Source: an uncultured Eubacteriales bacterium (GTDB taxonomy: Bacteria > Bacillota > Clostridia > Christensenellales > CAG-917). Taken from it: DNA of 64,000 nucleotides. How positions within the stretch are numbered: position 1 is the stretch's first letter; the number at the start of each line of letters is the position of its first letter. A model generated the notes under the pieces. That model worked only from the letters and a program-made list of their open reading frames with translations. It was not told the DNA's origin and did not search any database. Position numbers and translations under genes: made by a program. The DNA lies in NCBI GenBank assembly GCA_900549225.1, contig URNP01000001.1, forward strand, positions 1-64,000, given 5' to 3'. Below, piece after piece: positions 1-8,683 of the stretch.

Positions 1-130
1 GTTAAGCAACCCGTCCGGTGGACGAGTTGTAGCCAAAGCGAACGAGGCGGATTGCATTGCGCAAACGCCGAAGTCCAAACACGTGAGGAAAGGGGGAAGC
101 TGCATTTAAGTACCCGACGTACACGTTTGT
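1..130. other. Gene-free left edge with hairpins, unassigned
   Basis: I see no coding frame with gene-like composition here. Two good hairpins can be drawn: CAACCCGTCC/GGACGAGTTG (8-30) and GGCG..TTGC/GCGCAA..CGCC (about 47-70), followed by the terminator at 137-175. This could be the 3' part of a structured RNA cut by the window edge, but I could not match it to tmRNA, SRP RNA, RNase P or 6S RNA. Confidence 0.2.
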
Positions 131-136
131 GCTCAC

Positions 137-175
137 AAAAAAAACAGCCTCTCGTTTTCCGAGAGGCTGTTTTTT
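137..175. terminator. Bidirectional intrinsic terminator
   Basis: Stem AACAGCCTCTCG/CGAGAGGCTGTT with a TTTTC loop, an A-run on the left and a T-run on the right, so it can stop transcription from both sides. It lies 15 bp past the stop codon of the lipoprotein gene at 190-984. Confidence 0.8.
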
Positions 176-189
176 CGGTTATGTGTGAT

Positions 190-984
190 TCAGTGCTGTT
201 TGATTGTTATGTGTATGTTCATAAACTCTATCGACAAACGTCCCACCGTATCGTTTTCCGTGAGCGTAAACACGCCGAACGGAGCGGTTTGCGGATTGTC
301 TTTCACTTTGTATCCGAGATAAATCGCTCTAAATTGCGTTCCGTCCGAAGCGGTGAGATTGCGGATAACGTACTGAGTGTCGAGAGTGAGGCGAAGCACC
401 GTATCGCTCGGGATTGCTTCGAGCAAGTCTGCGGGCAGAGCCATATTGTCGCCGACGTATTTGACTGCGGCTTTGACTTTCTCGTTTGCGAGGTCAAGCC
501 CGTCGATATTGAATCCGAGGCTGTGTTGAATCAGTCCGAGCGCGCCTTTGAGGTCGTATTCTGTGAGCTTTTGCGTGAAGCCCGGGAACATAGGCTCGAC
601 GTATTTATCCACGCTTCCTTTGACGTCAAACGTTTCGAGGGCAGAGGCGATATCGATTTTTATATTGGCTGATTCGAGTGTTTTCAGCAATTGCGGAATA
701 CTGCCGAACAGACCTTTTTTGGTTTGGATCTGCATATGCATCGTTCCGTCTTTTTTGAACTCGAAGTACGTGTTCTTGTCATCGATCGCCGCACCCTTGA
801 CGGCTTTTACGAGAAATTTATTCATACCCATAATATCGATGTTGTCGTAGTCAACGCCAAAACGGGTATCGTTTTCAAATTTTGAGTCGTCCTTTTCGTT
901 GCATGCGCACAGCGCAAACACGCAAGAGAGAAGCATTGCCAAAACGATTGAAATTGCAAATATTCTAACGACGGATTTTTTCAT
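190..984 (-). CDS. Hypothetical lipoprotein (264 aa)
   Basis: The product starts with MKKSVVRI, a hydrophobic stretch and a lipobox-like LCAC, then an acidic linker, so it is probably a lipid-anchored extracytoplasmic protein. I do not recognise the mature domain. The start at 984 follows GAGGAGGT by about 8 nt; an earlier in-frame start at 1038 would overlap the upstream gene and has no such site. It sits 16 bp downstream of the SGNH lipoprotein gene on the same strand, so the two are probably cotranscribed and work at the same surface. Confidence 0.75.
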   Translation of the reverse strand: MKKSVVRIFAISIVLAMLLSCVFALCACNEKDDSKFENDTRFGVDYDNIDIMGMNKFLVKAVKGAAIDDKNTYFEFKKDGTMHMQIQTKKGLFGSIPQLLKTLESANIKIDIASALETFDVKGSVDKYVEPMFPGFTQKLTEYDLKGALGLIQHSLGFNIDGLDLANEKVKAAVKYVGDNMALPADLLEAIPSDTVLRLTLDTQYVIRNLTASDGTQFRAIYLGYKVKDNPQTAPFGVFTLTENDTVGRLSIEFMNIHITIKQH

Positions 985-1000
985 AGTCCACACCTCCTCA

Positions 1001-2335
1001 TCAATAGTTGACGGGGACGTATCCGTCCGTCTTGTCAAAATACGCTCTCGTGGTTGCGTAATATGTGTCCGCGTTATTCACCGCGTCTTTTGCGGCTTGA
1101 AGGTCAAATCCTTCAACGCCCGAGTATATTCTGTCGAGTTGGTCGCACTTTATCGCCTTGTAGTTTGCAAGCGCGTTTTTGTTTGCGATGCCGAGTTCTT
1201 CGAGCATTTTCTGCGTTTCTTGAGCGATTATGGCGTGTCCGAAGTTAGAGGGGTGCGTGAAGTCCTGATATATGAGCGATCTGCCAAGACTGTTTGCGGA
1301 CAAATCGACTTTGCCGTTTTTGACGTCGGTGTTGGTCACGTCGTCAAACGCCTTGCAGATATCGAGGGTAAGCACCGTGCTATCGGGATGGTTTTGATTG
1401 TATTCGTCAAGCATTCCGTTGAGGAATCCGAGAAGGTGTCCCGCAAGTTCTCTTATTTTTGAAATTTTAGAAGTTTCCTTAAATTTATATCCCGTTTGCT
1501 CGAGCATTTCGATGCGTTGCTCGATTGCGGCGTATTCCCATTCTTTGAGGAGGGTAGTTCCCTCGTAGACGGGGTTGTACACTTTTTGGAATATGATTTT
1601 TGCCTTGGGGTTTAATTCACGAAGTTTTGCGACGATATCGACGATATTTTGATAAGTCGGAGGGAAGTTGAATTTCGGGTCTGCCGTTTCAATATTGTTG
1701 CCATCGTTGCGATCGCCGAAGAGAATGGTCTCACCGTCTTCGGACCACACGGAAGGGCGCACGTTTTCAAGCGTACCGCCGTCGTGCAGATAGTCGAAGA
1801 GCGATTTATCGTCCGCATATCTTTCTTTAAGTTCCTCTTTGAGTTCTTCGTCCGTTTCGCGATCGAAGCACGCCTGATACCAACTTTCGGGGCTACCGGG
1901 CGCGATATTTGCGAGTTTGTCCGCCATTTCCAGCATCAACGACGCAAGGCTGTATTGCAAAACGTTGTTGCCAAGCACCGAGATATGTATCACGTCCGCC
2001 TCGACGATATGCGTGCGGATGAGCGTTGCTTTCTCGTCTTTTCTCGATATGACTTCAAGCAAGCCTTCGCCCGATTTATCCGCCATATTTCCCGAGGTGA
2101 GATGCCCCGACATAGAGTGATTGTAATAGTTGAAATCGTTGGTTCTGCCGACGATGGCGTAATAGCCGTAGTTATCGCGCTCGCTCACGGGCGACGCACC
2201 TATCAACGCCTCCGCGATAGAGTCGCCAAGAAACACGATATTGAGTTTTTCTCCGTTGTCGTCGCAAGCCGCAAAAGTGAACGCGCATAGAGCCACGAGC
2301 ACGACTATGACGAGAGAAGTCAAAAGTTTCTTCAT
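1001..2335 (-). CDS. SGNH/GDSL-type hydrolase lipoprotein (444 aa)
   Basis: Signal peptide with lipobox FAAC (Cys24), so it is anchored outside the membrane. The GDSL/SGNH esterase blocks are visible: block I IVFLGDS with nucleophile Ser39, a GNN motif resembling block III, and block V DFTH with Asp358 and His361. The family hydrolyses ester bonds, often acetyl groups on sugars or lipids; the substrate cannot be told from sequence. The SD AAGGGGG lies about 7 nt before the ATG. It is the first gene of a two-lipoprotein operon. Confidence 0.85.
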   Translation of the reverse strand: MKKLLTSLVIVVLVALCAFTFAACDDNGEKLNIVFLGDSIAEALIGASPVSERDNYGYYAIVGRTNDFNYYNHSMSGHLTSGNMADKSGEGLLEVISRKDEKATLIRTHIVEADVIHISVLGNNVLQYSLASLMLEMADKLANIAPGSPESWYQACFDRETDEELKEELKERYADDKSLFDYLHDGGTLENVRPSVWSEDGETILFGDRNDGNNIETADPKFNFPPTYQNIVDIVAKLRELNPKAKIIFQKVYNPVYEGTTLLKEWEYAAIEQRIEMLEQTGYKFKETSKISKIRELAGHLLGFLNGMLDEYNQNHPDSTVLTLDICKAFDDVTNTDVKNGKVDLSANSLGRSLIYQDFTHPSNFGHAIIAQETQKMLEELGIANKNALANYKAIKCDQLDRIYSGVEGFDLQAAKDAVNNADTYYATTRAYFDKTDGYVPVNY

Positions 2336-2479
2336 AATTGCCCCCTTGTTTCAGTTGCACGGCATACCGTACACTTGTATAGTTTATATGAAATCGCGCC
2401 AAAAGTAAATAATCATTTGATTATTAATATACTGTTTACTATATATTTTTTTTCTTTATCCGCACTTTGCGATTTTCTC

Positions 2480-2509
2480 TTGTTTATATTTCGTCTCGTA
2501 TGGTACAAT
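2480..2509 (+). promoter_or_regulatory. Promoter of the flavodiiron gene
   Basis: TTGTTT (2480-2485), 18-bp spacer, TACAAT (2504-2509) preceded by TGG, an extended -10. It is placed about 40 bp before the start codon. Confidence 0.7.
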
Positions 2510-2549
2510 ATCTTTGAAAATCACAAAATTTTATATACAGGAGCAACTT

Positions 2550-3710
2550 ATGAAAATCACAAACGATATAAAGTATATCGGCGTAAACGATCACGAGGTC
2601 GATTTGTTTGAAGGGCAGTACGTCGTTCCAAACGGAATGTCCTACAATTCCTACGTCGTTTTCGACGACAAAATAACCGTTTTCGACAGCGTCGACGCAC
2701 ATTTTTGCAAAGAGTGGCTTGCCAATCTGACCGAGGCACTCGAGGGCAAAACGCCCGATTATTTCGTAGTGCAGCATATGGAGCCCGACCACTCGGCAAA
2801 CGTTGCGGCGTTTATGGCGGCGTATCCGAGCGCAACCGTTGTATCTTCTCAAAAGGCGTTTGCGATGATGCAAAACTATTTCGGCGATTCTTTCGAGCAA
2901 AGACGTATCGTCGTTGGCGACGGCAGCACGCTTAGTACGGGTAGACACGAGTTTTTATTCGTCACCGCGCCCATGGTTCACTGGCCCGAAGTCGTGATGA
3001 CGTACGACAAGAGCGACAAAGTGCTTTTCTCTGCCGATGCGTTCGGAAAATTCGGCGCGCTCGACAAAGAGGACGACGACTGGGCTTGCGAGGCAAGAAG
3101 ATATTATTTCGGCATAGTCGGCAAATACGGCGTACAAGTTCAAAACCTCTTCAAAAAAATCGCAAACCTTGAAATCAACACGATTTGTCCCCTTCACGGA
3201 CCTGTGCTCGATCAAAATCTCGGCTACTATCTCAACCTCTACAACGTATGGTCAACCTATGCGGCGGAAACCGAGGGCGTGTTCGTTGCGTATGCGTCGG
3301 TGTACGGTCACACGAAGGCGGCGGCGCAACTGCTTGCCGAGAGCCTCGAGCAAAAGGGAGTAAAGGTCGCAATATCCGACCTTGCAAGAAGCGATTGGGC
3401 GGAGTGCGTTGGAGACGCTTTCCGTTATTCCAAACTCGTGCTTGCCGCACCCACTTACAACGGCGACGTTTTCCCTGCGATGAAAGAGTTTATCCTTCAT
3501 CTCACCGAGCGTAATTTCCAAAACAGAAAAGTCGCTTTCATCGAAAACGGCTCGTGGGCACCTTTCGCAACCAAGGCGATGAAGTCCTTGCTCGAGGGTA
3601 GCAAAAATTTGCAGTTCGTTGAACCCGAAATCAAAATCCTTTCCGCAATGACCGCCGAAAACGAAGCGCAAATTCAAACTCTTGCCACCGAACTTACAAA
3701 TCAAAACTGA
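2550..3710 (+). CDS. fprA: Flavodiiron protein (FprA family), 386 aa
   Basis: Cytoplasmic flavodiiron protein that reduces O2 and/or NO, protecting anaerobes. The N-terminal metallo-beta-lactamase-like diiron domain shows His76-x-Glu78-x-Asp80-His81 (HMEPDH), a later VHWPE His, SADAFG Asp and CPLHGP His. The C-terminal flavodoxin domain begins at VFVAYASVYGHT and binds FMN. No rubredoxin domain is fused, so electrons must come from a separate donor. The start at 2550 follows AGGAG; an in-frame start at 2514 would lie almost on the -10 box. Length is usual for class A proteins. Confidence 0.95.
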   Translation: MKITNDIKYIGVNDHEVDLFEGQYVVPNGMSYNSYVVFDDKITVFDSVDAHFCKEWLANLTEALEGKTPDYFVVQHMEPDHSANVAAFMAAYPSATVVSSQKAFAMMQNYFGDSFEQRRIVVGDGSTLSTGRHEFLFVTAPMVHWPEVVMTYDKSDKVLFSADAFGKFGALDKEDDDWACEARRYYFGIVGKYGVQVQNLFKKIANLEINTICPLHGPVLDQNLGYYLNLYNVWSTYAAETEGVFVAYASVYGHTKAAAQLLAESLEQKGVKVAISDLARSDWAECVGDAFRYSKLVLAAPTYNGDVFPAMKEFILHLTERNFQNRKVAFIENGSWAPFATKAMKSLLEGSKNLQFVEPEIKILSAMTAENEAQIQTLATELTNQN

Positions 3711-3829
3711 TCGCCCGCTTGCACCCGTTCCCGTTTTTAAGAACGGATTCGGAGTCGCAAAACGACGAGCGTAGCGAGCGCGGCGTTAGCAAAAAACAAA
3801 AGGCACGAAAAACACATAAAAAAACACGC

Positions 3830-3889
3830 AAAAATCGGCTTATTTTTGCAAAAAACAGAATCGTTTTTTGATATAAATAGCCGATTTTT
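3830..3889. terminator. Inverted repeat between convergent genes
   Basis: AAAAATCGGCTTATTT (3830-3845) pairs with AAATAGCCGATTTTT (3875-3889). It lies between the convergent fprA and uppP genes and ends in a T-run on the + strand. The loop is long (about 29 nt), so efficiency is uncertain. Confidence 0.45.
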
Positions 3890-3955
3890 GATATAAATTT
3901 TGCGCACAGTTATGCAAAATCACCTATAAATTTCGCATGTAAATTTAGTATGTTT

Positions 3956-4858
3956 TCACACGAAAAACGGGTATACGCTCACCGCGATTCCGAGCAAAAG
4001 AGTGTATATCACAAAGCCCGTCATCGAGTGTTTTTCAATGAGTTTGAGGAAAAATTTTATTGCAACGAGTCCCGATAAAAATGCCGAAATCATCCCCGCG
4101 ACAACCGCCGCAGGAGCGATTGAAAGGGTTGCTTTTCCCGTGAACAAATCAAGACTTTCGTACAGCGCAGAACCCAAAATTATGGGTATGGACAGCAAAA
4201 ACGAAAACGTGGTCGCAGCCTTTTTTTCAACGCCTTGAAGGGTGAGAGCGGAGATGGTTGCGCCGCTTCTCGACACACCCGGCAAAACCGCTATACCTTG
4301 CAAAACGCCTGTTAATATGCTCGTTTTGGGCGCAAGAAGTGCCGATTTGGTTGAATTGAAGTTTTCACCCGCATACAAAAGCACGGCAGTCAGCACGAAT
4401 CCGCACCCCAACAATTTGCCGTCGAGTAGGTCGGGGAAGAGCAGTTTGAACGCAAACGCAAACGCCACCGTCGGCACGCACGCAAGCACCAAATATCCGT
4501 CAATTTTGCTCGCTGTCAATCCCCCGAAAACCTTTTGATATTCGTATGTCTCGTTTGCTGCTTTCAAACCCGAAATCGTCTGTCCGCTCGGCTTATTTTG
4601 TTTGGTTGACACGGTTTTCCGCTTTGTCAGTCTTTTTGTCAAATCTCCAAACGGCTGAATTATAAGCGGAATCCAAGTTTTGCGCAGTGCGATAAGCACC
4701 GCCAAAAGCGTTCCGACGTGCAGCATTACGTTGAAGAACAGGTTTTCTTGCCCGATTCCGAGTTTTTCGATAAGCAGCAAATGTCCCGATGACGAAATCG
4801 GTAAAAATTCGCTCAATCCTTGTATAATTCCCAGCACCAACGCCTCCCAAATTTCCAT
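3956..4858 (-). CDS. uppP: Undecaprenyl-diphosphatase UppP/BacA (300 aa)
   Basis: Integral membrane phosphatase that recycles undecaprenyl diphosphate to the monophosphate carrier used in cell-wall synthesis; it confers bacitracin tolerance. Both family signatures are present: EFLPISSSGHL near residues 17-27 and PGVSRSG near residue 195. The rest is a series of hydrophobic helices with a hydrophilic loop between about residues 75 and 110. The start at 4858 is preceded by GAGGTGG with a short spacer. Convergent with fprA. Confidence 0.95.
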   Translation of the reverse strand: MEIWEALVLGIIQGLSEFLPISSSGHLLLIEKLGIGQENLFFNVMLHVGTLLAVLIALRKTWIPLIIQPFGDLTKRLTKRKTVSTKQNKPSGQTISGLKAANETYEYQKVFGGLTASKIDGYLVLACVPTVAFAFAFKLLFPDLLDGKLLGCGFVLTAVLLYAGENFNSTKSALLAPKTSILTGVLQGIAVLPGVSRSGATISALTLQGVEKKAATTFSFLLSIPIILGSALYESLDLFTGKATLSIAPAAVVAGMISAFLSGLVAIKFFLKLIEKHSMTGFVIYTLLLGIAVSVYPFFV

Positions 4859-5239
4859 TTTTCCACCTCATTTTTGCATTTTTATGCCTATTTTTATCGT
4901 TTTTCAGTCAATTTTCCTTTGTTTTTCGTTGATTTTTTCGTTTTTAAGCGATTTTTATCGATTTCGTCCGAATTGCGCTACCGTTGTCGATTTTTGTTAT
5001 AGACTTTGTTTTTCAACTGTCAATTTTATCTTTTCTCACCCTCAAACCGCTTGCTTTTTCGTCGATTTTATCTTTGCTCTCCCTCAAACCGCTTGCTTTT
5101 TGTCCATTTTATCTTTTCTCACTCTCAAACCACTTGCTTTTTTGTCAATCTTATCGATTGATTGCAGCATTTTTTTGATGGTTGTTATTTTTCATTTTTC
5201 TTTGTTTTGAGTTGAATTTGCTTTGTTTTTCGTTTTCTC
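4859..5239. other. T-rich (pyrimidine-biased) intergenic stretch
   Basis: The + strand is strongly T-rich with poor coding potential in all frames. It holds the 42-bp tandem repeat (5023-5147) and upstream sequence for the divergent uppP and ychF genes. No other gene is seen. Confidence 0.6.
5023..5147. repeat. Tandem repeat, 3 x 41-42 bp
   Basis: Three adjacent units at 5023-5064, 5065-5105 and 5106-5147 share the pattern ATTTTATCTTT..CTC, CTCAAACC(G/A)CTTGC, TTTTT..GTC, with a few substitutions per unit. A fourth partial start (ATCTTATCG) follows. Confidence 0.85.
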
Positions 5240-5268
5240 TTTACACGTTTTGTATTTTCGTTTATACT
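5240..5268 (+). promoter_or_regulatory. Promoter of ychF
   Basis: TTTACA (5240-5245), 17-bp spacer, TATACT (5263-5268). A small hairpin, CGCACG/CGTGCG (5291-5308), sits in the leader directly before the SD. Confidence 0.75.
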
Positions 5269-5319
5269 AAACTATTGTATTAAGTTATATCGCACGTAAG
5301 AACGTGCGTGAGGAGAAAT

Positions 5320-6402
5320 ATGAAACTCGGTGTCGTAGGTTTGCCAAACGTAGGCAAGAGCACGCTTTTCAACGCAATAACCAAGGCAGGCGCGCAAGCG
5401 GCAAATTATCCGTTCTGCACGATTGAACCCAACGTGGGTGTGGTTGCCGTCCCCGACGAGCGACTTGAGAAACTCGCCGCTCTTTACGACAGCAAAAAAA
5501 TCACGCCGACCTCTCTTGAATTTGTGGATATCGCAGGTCTTGTCAAAGGCGCGAGCAAAGGCGAGGGTCTCGGCAACAAATTTCTTTCTCACATAAGGGA
5601 AGTCGACGCAATCGTTCACGTCGTGCGTTGCTTTGACGATGCGAATATCACACACGTTGACGGCTCAATCAATCCCCAAAGAGATATCGAAACCATCAAT
5701 TTTGAACTTATTTTTGCCGATATGGAAACGCTCGAGCGCCGTATGGCAACCGCACAAGTTAAAGTGAAAGCGGACAAAAAGTATCAAGAGGACGTCGATC
5801 GCCTCGTCGTGATGCAAAAATGGCTCGAAAGCGGCAAACCTCTTCGCAATCTCGATATGGACGAGGATTTCAAACGCTTTGTTGACGAACAGTTCTTGCT
5901 CACCTCAAAACCCGTTATCTACGTGGCAAACACCGACGAATCGGGCATAAACGGCAATGCGTACACAGAGGAAGTCGAGCGTATCGCAAAAGAGGAAAAC
6001 ACTGAAGCAATCGTGCTTTGCGCCAAACTCGAAGAAGATTTGAGCGAACTCTCCGACGACGATCGCGCAATGTTTATGGAAGATTACGGACTCAAAGAAA
6101 GCGGACTTGACCGTCTGGTCAAAGCCTCCTACAAACTTTTGGGACTCATCTCTTATCTCACCGCCGGTGAAAAAGAAACTCGCGCTTGGACCATCGTCAA
6201 AGGCACAAAAGCCCCCCAAGCCGCCGGAAAAATCCACAGCGACTTCGAGCGCGGATTCATTCGCGCCGAGATCGTCGATTATCAAACTCTTCTCGAATGC
6301 GGCTCTTTCAACGCCGCCAAAGAGCGTGGCAAAGTGCGCAGTGAGGGAAAGGATTACGTGATGCAGGATAATGACGTTGTCCTGTTCCGCATCAACGTTT
6401 AA
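5320..6402 (+). CDS. ychF: Redox-regulated ATPase YchF (360 aa)
   Basis: Universally conserved Obg-family P-loop protein that prefers ATP to GTP and associates with ribosomes. The P-loop GLPNVGKST is at residues 7-15, switch II DIAGLV follows, and the base-specificity motif is NTDE near residue 203 in place of the GTPase NKxD, as is usual in YchF. The C-terminal TGS domain ends in the family-typical YVMQDNDVVLF. GAGGAG lies 5 nt before the start at 5320. The stop codon lies inside the left arm of palindromic repeat R1. Confidence 0.95.
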   Translation: MKLGVVGLPNVGKSTLFNAITKAGAQAANYPFCTIEPNVGVVAVPDERLEKLAALYDSKKITPTSLEFVDIAGLVKGASKGEGLGNKFLSHIREVDAIVHVVRCFDDANITHVDGSINPQRDIETINFELIFADMETLERRMATAQVKVKADKKYQEDVDRLVVMQKWLESGKPLRNLDMDEDFKRFVDEQFLLTSKPVIYVANTDESGINGNAYTEEVERIAKEENTEAIVLCAKLEEDLSELSDDDRAMFMEDYGLKESGLDRLVKASYKLLGLISYLTAGEKETRAWTIVKGTKAPQAAGKIHSDFERGFIRAEIVDYQTLLECGSFNAAKERGKVRSEGKDYVMQDNDVVLFRINV

Positions 6403-6522
6403 GCGCACTATTGAGCGAATAACTGCGTCAGATACGATTTTTTCGCAAGTCACGTACGCATAAGTATGCGCGTTGTTCAAAAATCGCATCTTCCTTGTTC
6501 TTCATCTCAATATCGCGCTTAA
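6399..6522 (+). repeat. Palindromic element R1 (after ychF)
   Basis: Outer arms TTAAGCGCACTATTGAG (6399-6415) and CTCAATATCGCGCTTAA (6506-6522) pair with two mismatches and include the ychF TAA. An inner helix pairs GATACGATTTTTT with CAAAAATCGCATC. The core is CACGTACGCATAAGTATGCG. Fixed joints GCGAATAACTGCGTCA and CTTCCTTGTTCTTCAT are present. Confidence 0.85.
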
Positions 6523-6523
6523 A

Positions 6524-6649
6524 TTAAGTGTGCTATTTGGCGTGATACTGCGTTAGATATCATCGTTCATTCAGTCACGTACCGTTTAGTACGTTAGGCT
6601 GACCGCCCGATAATATCTTCCTTGTCTGACGCTCAAATATCACACTTAA
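6524..6649 (+). repeat. Palindromic element R2
   Basis: A second copy directly behind R1. Arms TTAAGTGTGCTATTTGG and CTCAAATATCACACTTAA pair with few mismatches; the inner helix pairs GATATCATCG..TCAG with CTGA..CGATAATATC; the core is TCACGTACCGTTTAGTACGTTAG. Arm and helix sequences are unrelated to R1. Confidence 0.8.
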
Positions 6650-6730
6650 AATATCTTAAAATATAAGAAAAAAAGCAATTATGCGCACTTTGTGCGCAAG
6701 CGAATAAATAAAAACTTACATATAACAACA

Positions 6731-6743
6731 ACTCCAAAGGAGT
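6731..6743 (+). promoter_or_regulatory. Hairpin overlapping the argS ribosome binding site
   Basis: ACTCC (6731-6735) can pair with GGAGT (6739-6743), which is the Shine-Dalgarno of argS. A further hairpin, TGCGCAC/GTGCGCA, lies about 40 nt upstream. The stem is short, so control of translation is only a possibility. Confidence 0.35.
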
Positions 6744-6747
6744 CATT

Positions 6748-8430
6748 ATGTTTGAAAAAGAAATAACGAATGCGCTTGCGGTTGAAGGTCTTTCGCCGCA
6801 AGACGTGGAATCTGCTCTCGAAACGCCAAAAGAAGCAAAAATGGGCGATATCTGCTTGCCGTGCTTCAAGTTTGCTCGTACGATGCGCCTTGCACCGCCC
6901 GTGATTGCAAACAAACTTTTGCCGTACGTTCAATCCCTCGATTTCGTCGAAAAAGTCGAAGTCGTCGGAGGTTATCTCAATATCTTCTTTGACAGAAACA
7001 CGCTTGCAAAAAAGGCAATCGAAATTGCAAACGACCAAAACGTCGGCGCAAGCAAAGAGGGAGAAGGCAAGACGATTTGCATTGACTATAGTTCGGTCAA
7101 TATCGCAAAACCCTTCCATATCGGACACCTTTCTACGACCGTCATCGGCGGTGCGCTCTATCGTATATTCGAGCATCTCGGATACAACGTCGTCGGCATA
7201 AATCACCTCGGCGATTGGGGCACTCAATTCGGAAAACTCATCGTTGCGACGAAGAAGTGGTCGTCTCTCGAAGACGTTGCAAACAACGACGAATATTACC
7301 TCAACAAACTGTACGTTCGCTATCACAAAGAGGCGGAAGAGCATCCCGAAATGGATGACGAAGCGCGTGCTTGGTTCAAGCGTATTGAGGACGGCGACAA
7401 AGAAGCAATCGCATACTTTGACGTGTTCAAAGCGGTCACGATGAAAGCGGTCGGCAAGATTTACGACAGACTCAGAATCAAGTTTGACAGTTATGCAGGC
7501 GAGAGTTTCTACAACGACAAAATGGAAGCGTGCCTTGACATACTTCGTGAGAAAAAGTTGCTTGTGGAAAGCGACGGCGCACAGGTTGTCAATCTCGACG
7601 AATACGGCATGCCGCCTTGTCTTTTGGTCAAAGCGGACGGCGCGACTTTGTACGCCACTCGCGACATTGCCGCGGCGTATTATCGCAAGAAAACCTACGA
7701 CTTCTACAAATGCCTCTACGTCGTTGCATATCAGCAGAATCTGCACTTTAAGCAACTGTTTCAGGTGCTTAAACTTATGGATTTTGCAGGTGCGGACGAT
7801 ATGGAACATATTGCTTTCGGTATGGTTTCAATGGAAGACGGCTCTATGTCCACGAGAAACGGCAGGGTAATTTGGCTGCAAGAAGTGCTCGATAAAGCCG
7901 TTGAAAAAGCAAAAAATATCATCGAGGAAAAGAACCCCGATACCAAAGATAAAGACGCTATCGCAGAAAGCGTCGGCGTTGGCGCAGTGGTGTTCTCTGC
8001 GCTTTGGAACAACCGTATCAAAGATATAGTTTTCTCCTACGACAAAGTCCTCAACTTCGACGGAGAAACTTCTCCTTACGTTCAATACACGTACGCTCGT
8101 TGCGCAAGCGCTCTTCGCAAGGGCGGTGACGTCGATTTGTCAAACGTCGACCTTTCTTCAATCACTTCCGACGAAGGTTACGACGTCATCAAATCCGTCC
8201 TCACCTTCGGAGATTCCGTGCGTCTTGCCGCAAAACTCCGCGAGCCTTGCTACGTCACACGTCACGTTGTCGATCTAGCCGAAAAATTCAATCGTTTCTA
8301 TATCGATCATCGTATTCTCGTCGACGATCTTCCCACTCGCAACGCACGTCTTGCACTCACCAAAGCGGTGGGCAACGTGATACGGTGTGGGTTGGGGTTG
8401 CTTGGCATTTCCACCCCCGAAGAGATGTAA
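6748..8430 (+). CDS. argS: Arginine--tRNA ligase (560 aa)
   Basis: Class I aminoacyl-tRNA synthetase charging tRNA-Arg in the cytoplasm. N-terminal additional domain (about residues 1-100), catalytic core with the HIGH motif in FHIGHL near residue 123, and the family signature LGDWGTQFG. The KMSK position reads MSTRNGR near residue 367; ArgS often lacks a strict KMSK. The C-terminal helical domain ends GISTPEEM, matching the conserved ArgS tail. Strong SD AAAGGAG. The last codon and stop form part of the left arm of repeat R3. Confidence 0.97.
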   Translation: MFEKEITNALAVEGLSPQDVESALETPKEAKMGDICLPCFKFARTMRLAPPVIANKLLPYVQSLDFVEKVEVVGGYLNIFFDRNTLAKKAIEIANDQNVGASKEGEGKTICIDYSSVNIAKPFHIGHLSTTVIGGALYRIFEHLGYNVVGINHLGDWGTQFGKLIVATKKWSSLEDVANNDEYYLNKLYVRYHKEAEEHPEMDDEARAWFKRIEDGDKEAIAYFDVFKAVTMKAVGKIYDRLRIKFDSYAGESFYNDKMEACLDILREKKLLVESDGAQVVNLDEYGMPPCLLVKADGATLYATRDIAAAYYRKKTYDFYKCLYVVAYQQNLHFKQLFQVLKLMDFAGADDMEHIAFGMVSMEDGSMSTRNGRVIWLQEVLDKAVEKAKNIIEEKNPDTKDKDAIAESVGVGAVVFSALWNNRIKDIVFSYDKVLNFDGETSPYVQYTYARCASALRKGGDVDLSNVDLSSITSDEGYDVIKSVLTFGDSVRLAAKLREPCYVTRHVVDLAEKFNRFYIDHRILVDDLPTRNARLALTKAVGNVIRCGLGLLGISTPEEM

Positions 8431-8549
8431 GTCGCTATTGAGCGAATAACTGTGTCAGAGCCTTGCACTCAAACAGTCATGTACAACAAGTACACTCCTG
8501 TCTGCGTGCAAGGCTCTTCCTTGTTCTTCATCTCAATAGCGACTTACAT
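8425..8549 (+). repeat. Palindromic element R3 (after argS)
   Basis: Perfect 18-bp outer arms: ATGTAAGTCGCTATTGAG (8425-8442) and its complement (8532-8549). The left arm contains the last codon and stop of argS. The inner helix pairs GAGCCTTGCA..CAG with CTG..TGCAAGGCTC. Core TCATGTACAACAAGTACACTC; joints GCGAATAACTGTGTCA and CTTCCTTGTTCTTCAT. Confidence 0.9.
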
Positions 8550-8555
8550 GCGGCT

Positions 8556-8676
8556 GAGTGTGCCAAACGGCGAATAGCATTGTCAAAACCTCTTGTTCAT
8601 CAACTCATTTACGCTTAGTAAATTAGGGTTGCTGGACAAGGGGCTTTTTCGCGCTCTTCATCCGTTTGGCGCACTC
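8556..8676 (+). repeat. Palindromic element R4
   Basis: Arms GAGTGTGCCAAACGG (8556-8570) and CCGTTTGGCGCACTC (8662-8676), one wobble pair. The inner helix pairs AACCTCTTGTTCATCAAC with GTTGCTGGACAAGGGGCTT. This copy belongs to the CCAAACAG arm subtype. Confidence 0.8.
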
Positions 8677-8683
8677 ACATTAT

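Noticed and set aside
1..130. RNase P or SRP RNA at the left edge (GAGGAAAG and a GGAAGC word)
   Set aside because: The conserved neighbours of these words in the known RNAs are missing.
6399..6522. R elements as plain rho-independent terminators
   Set aside because: The outer stems are not followed by a T-run in the gene's direction, the structure is over 120 nt long, and several genes (R5, R2, R4 copies) have none upstream. A termination role by another route is not excluded.
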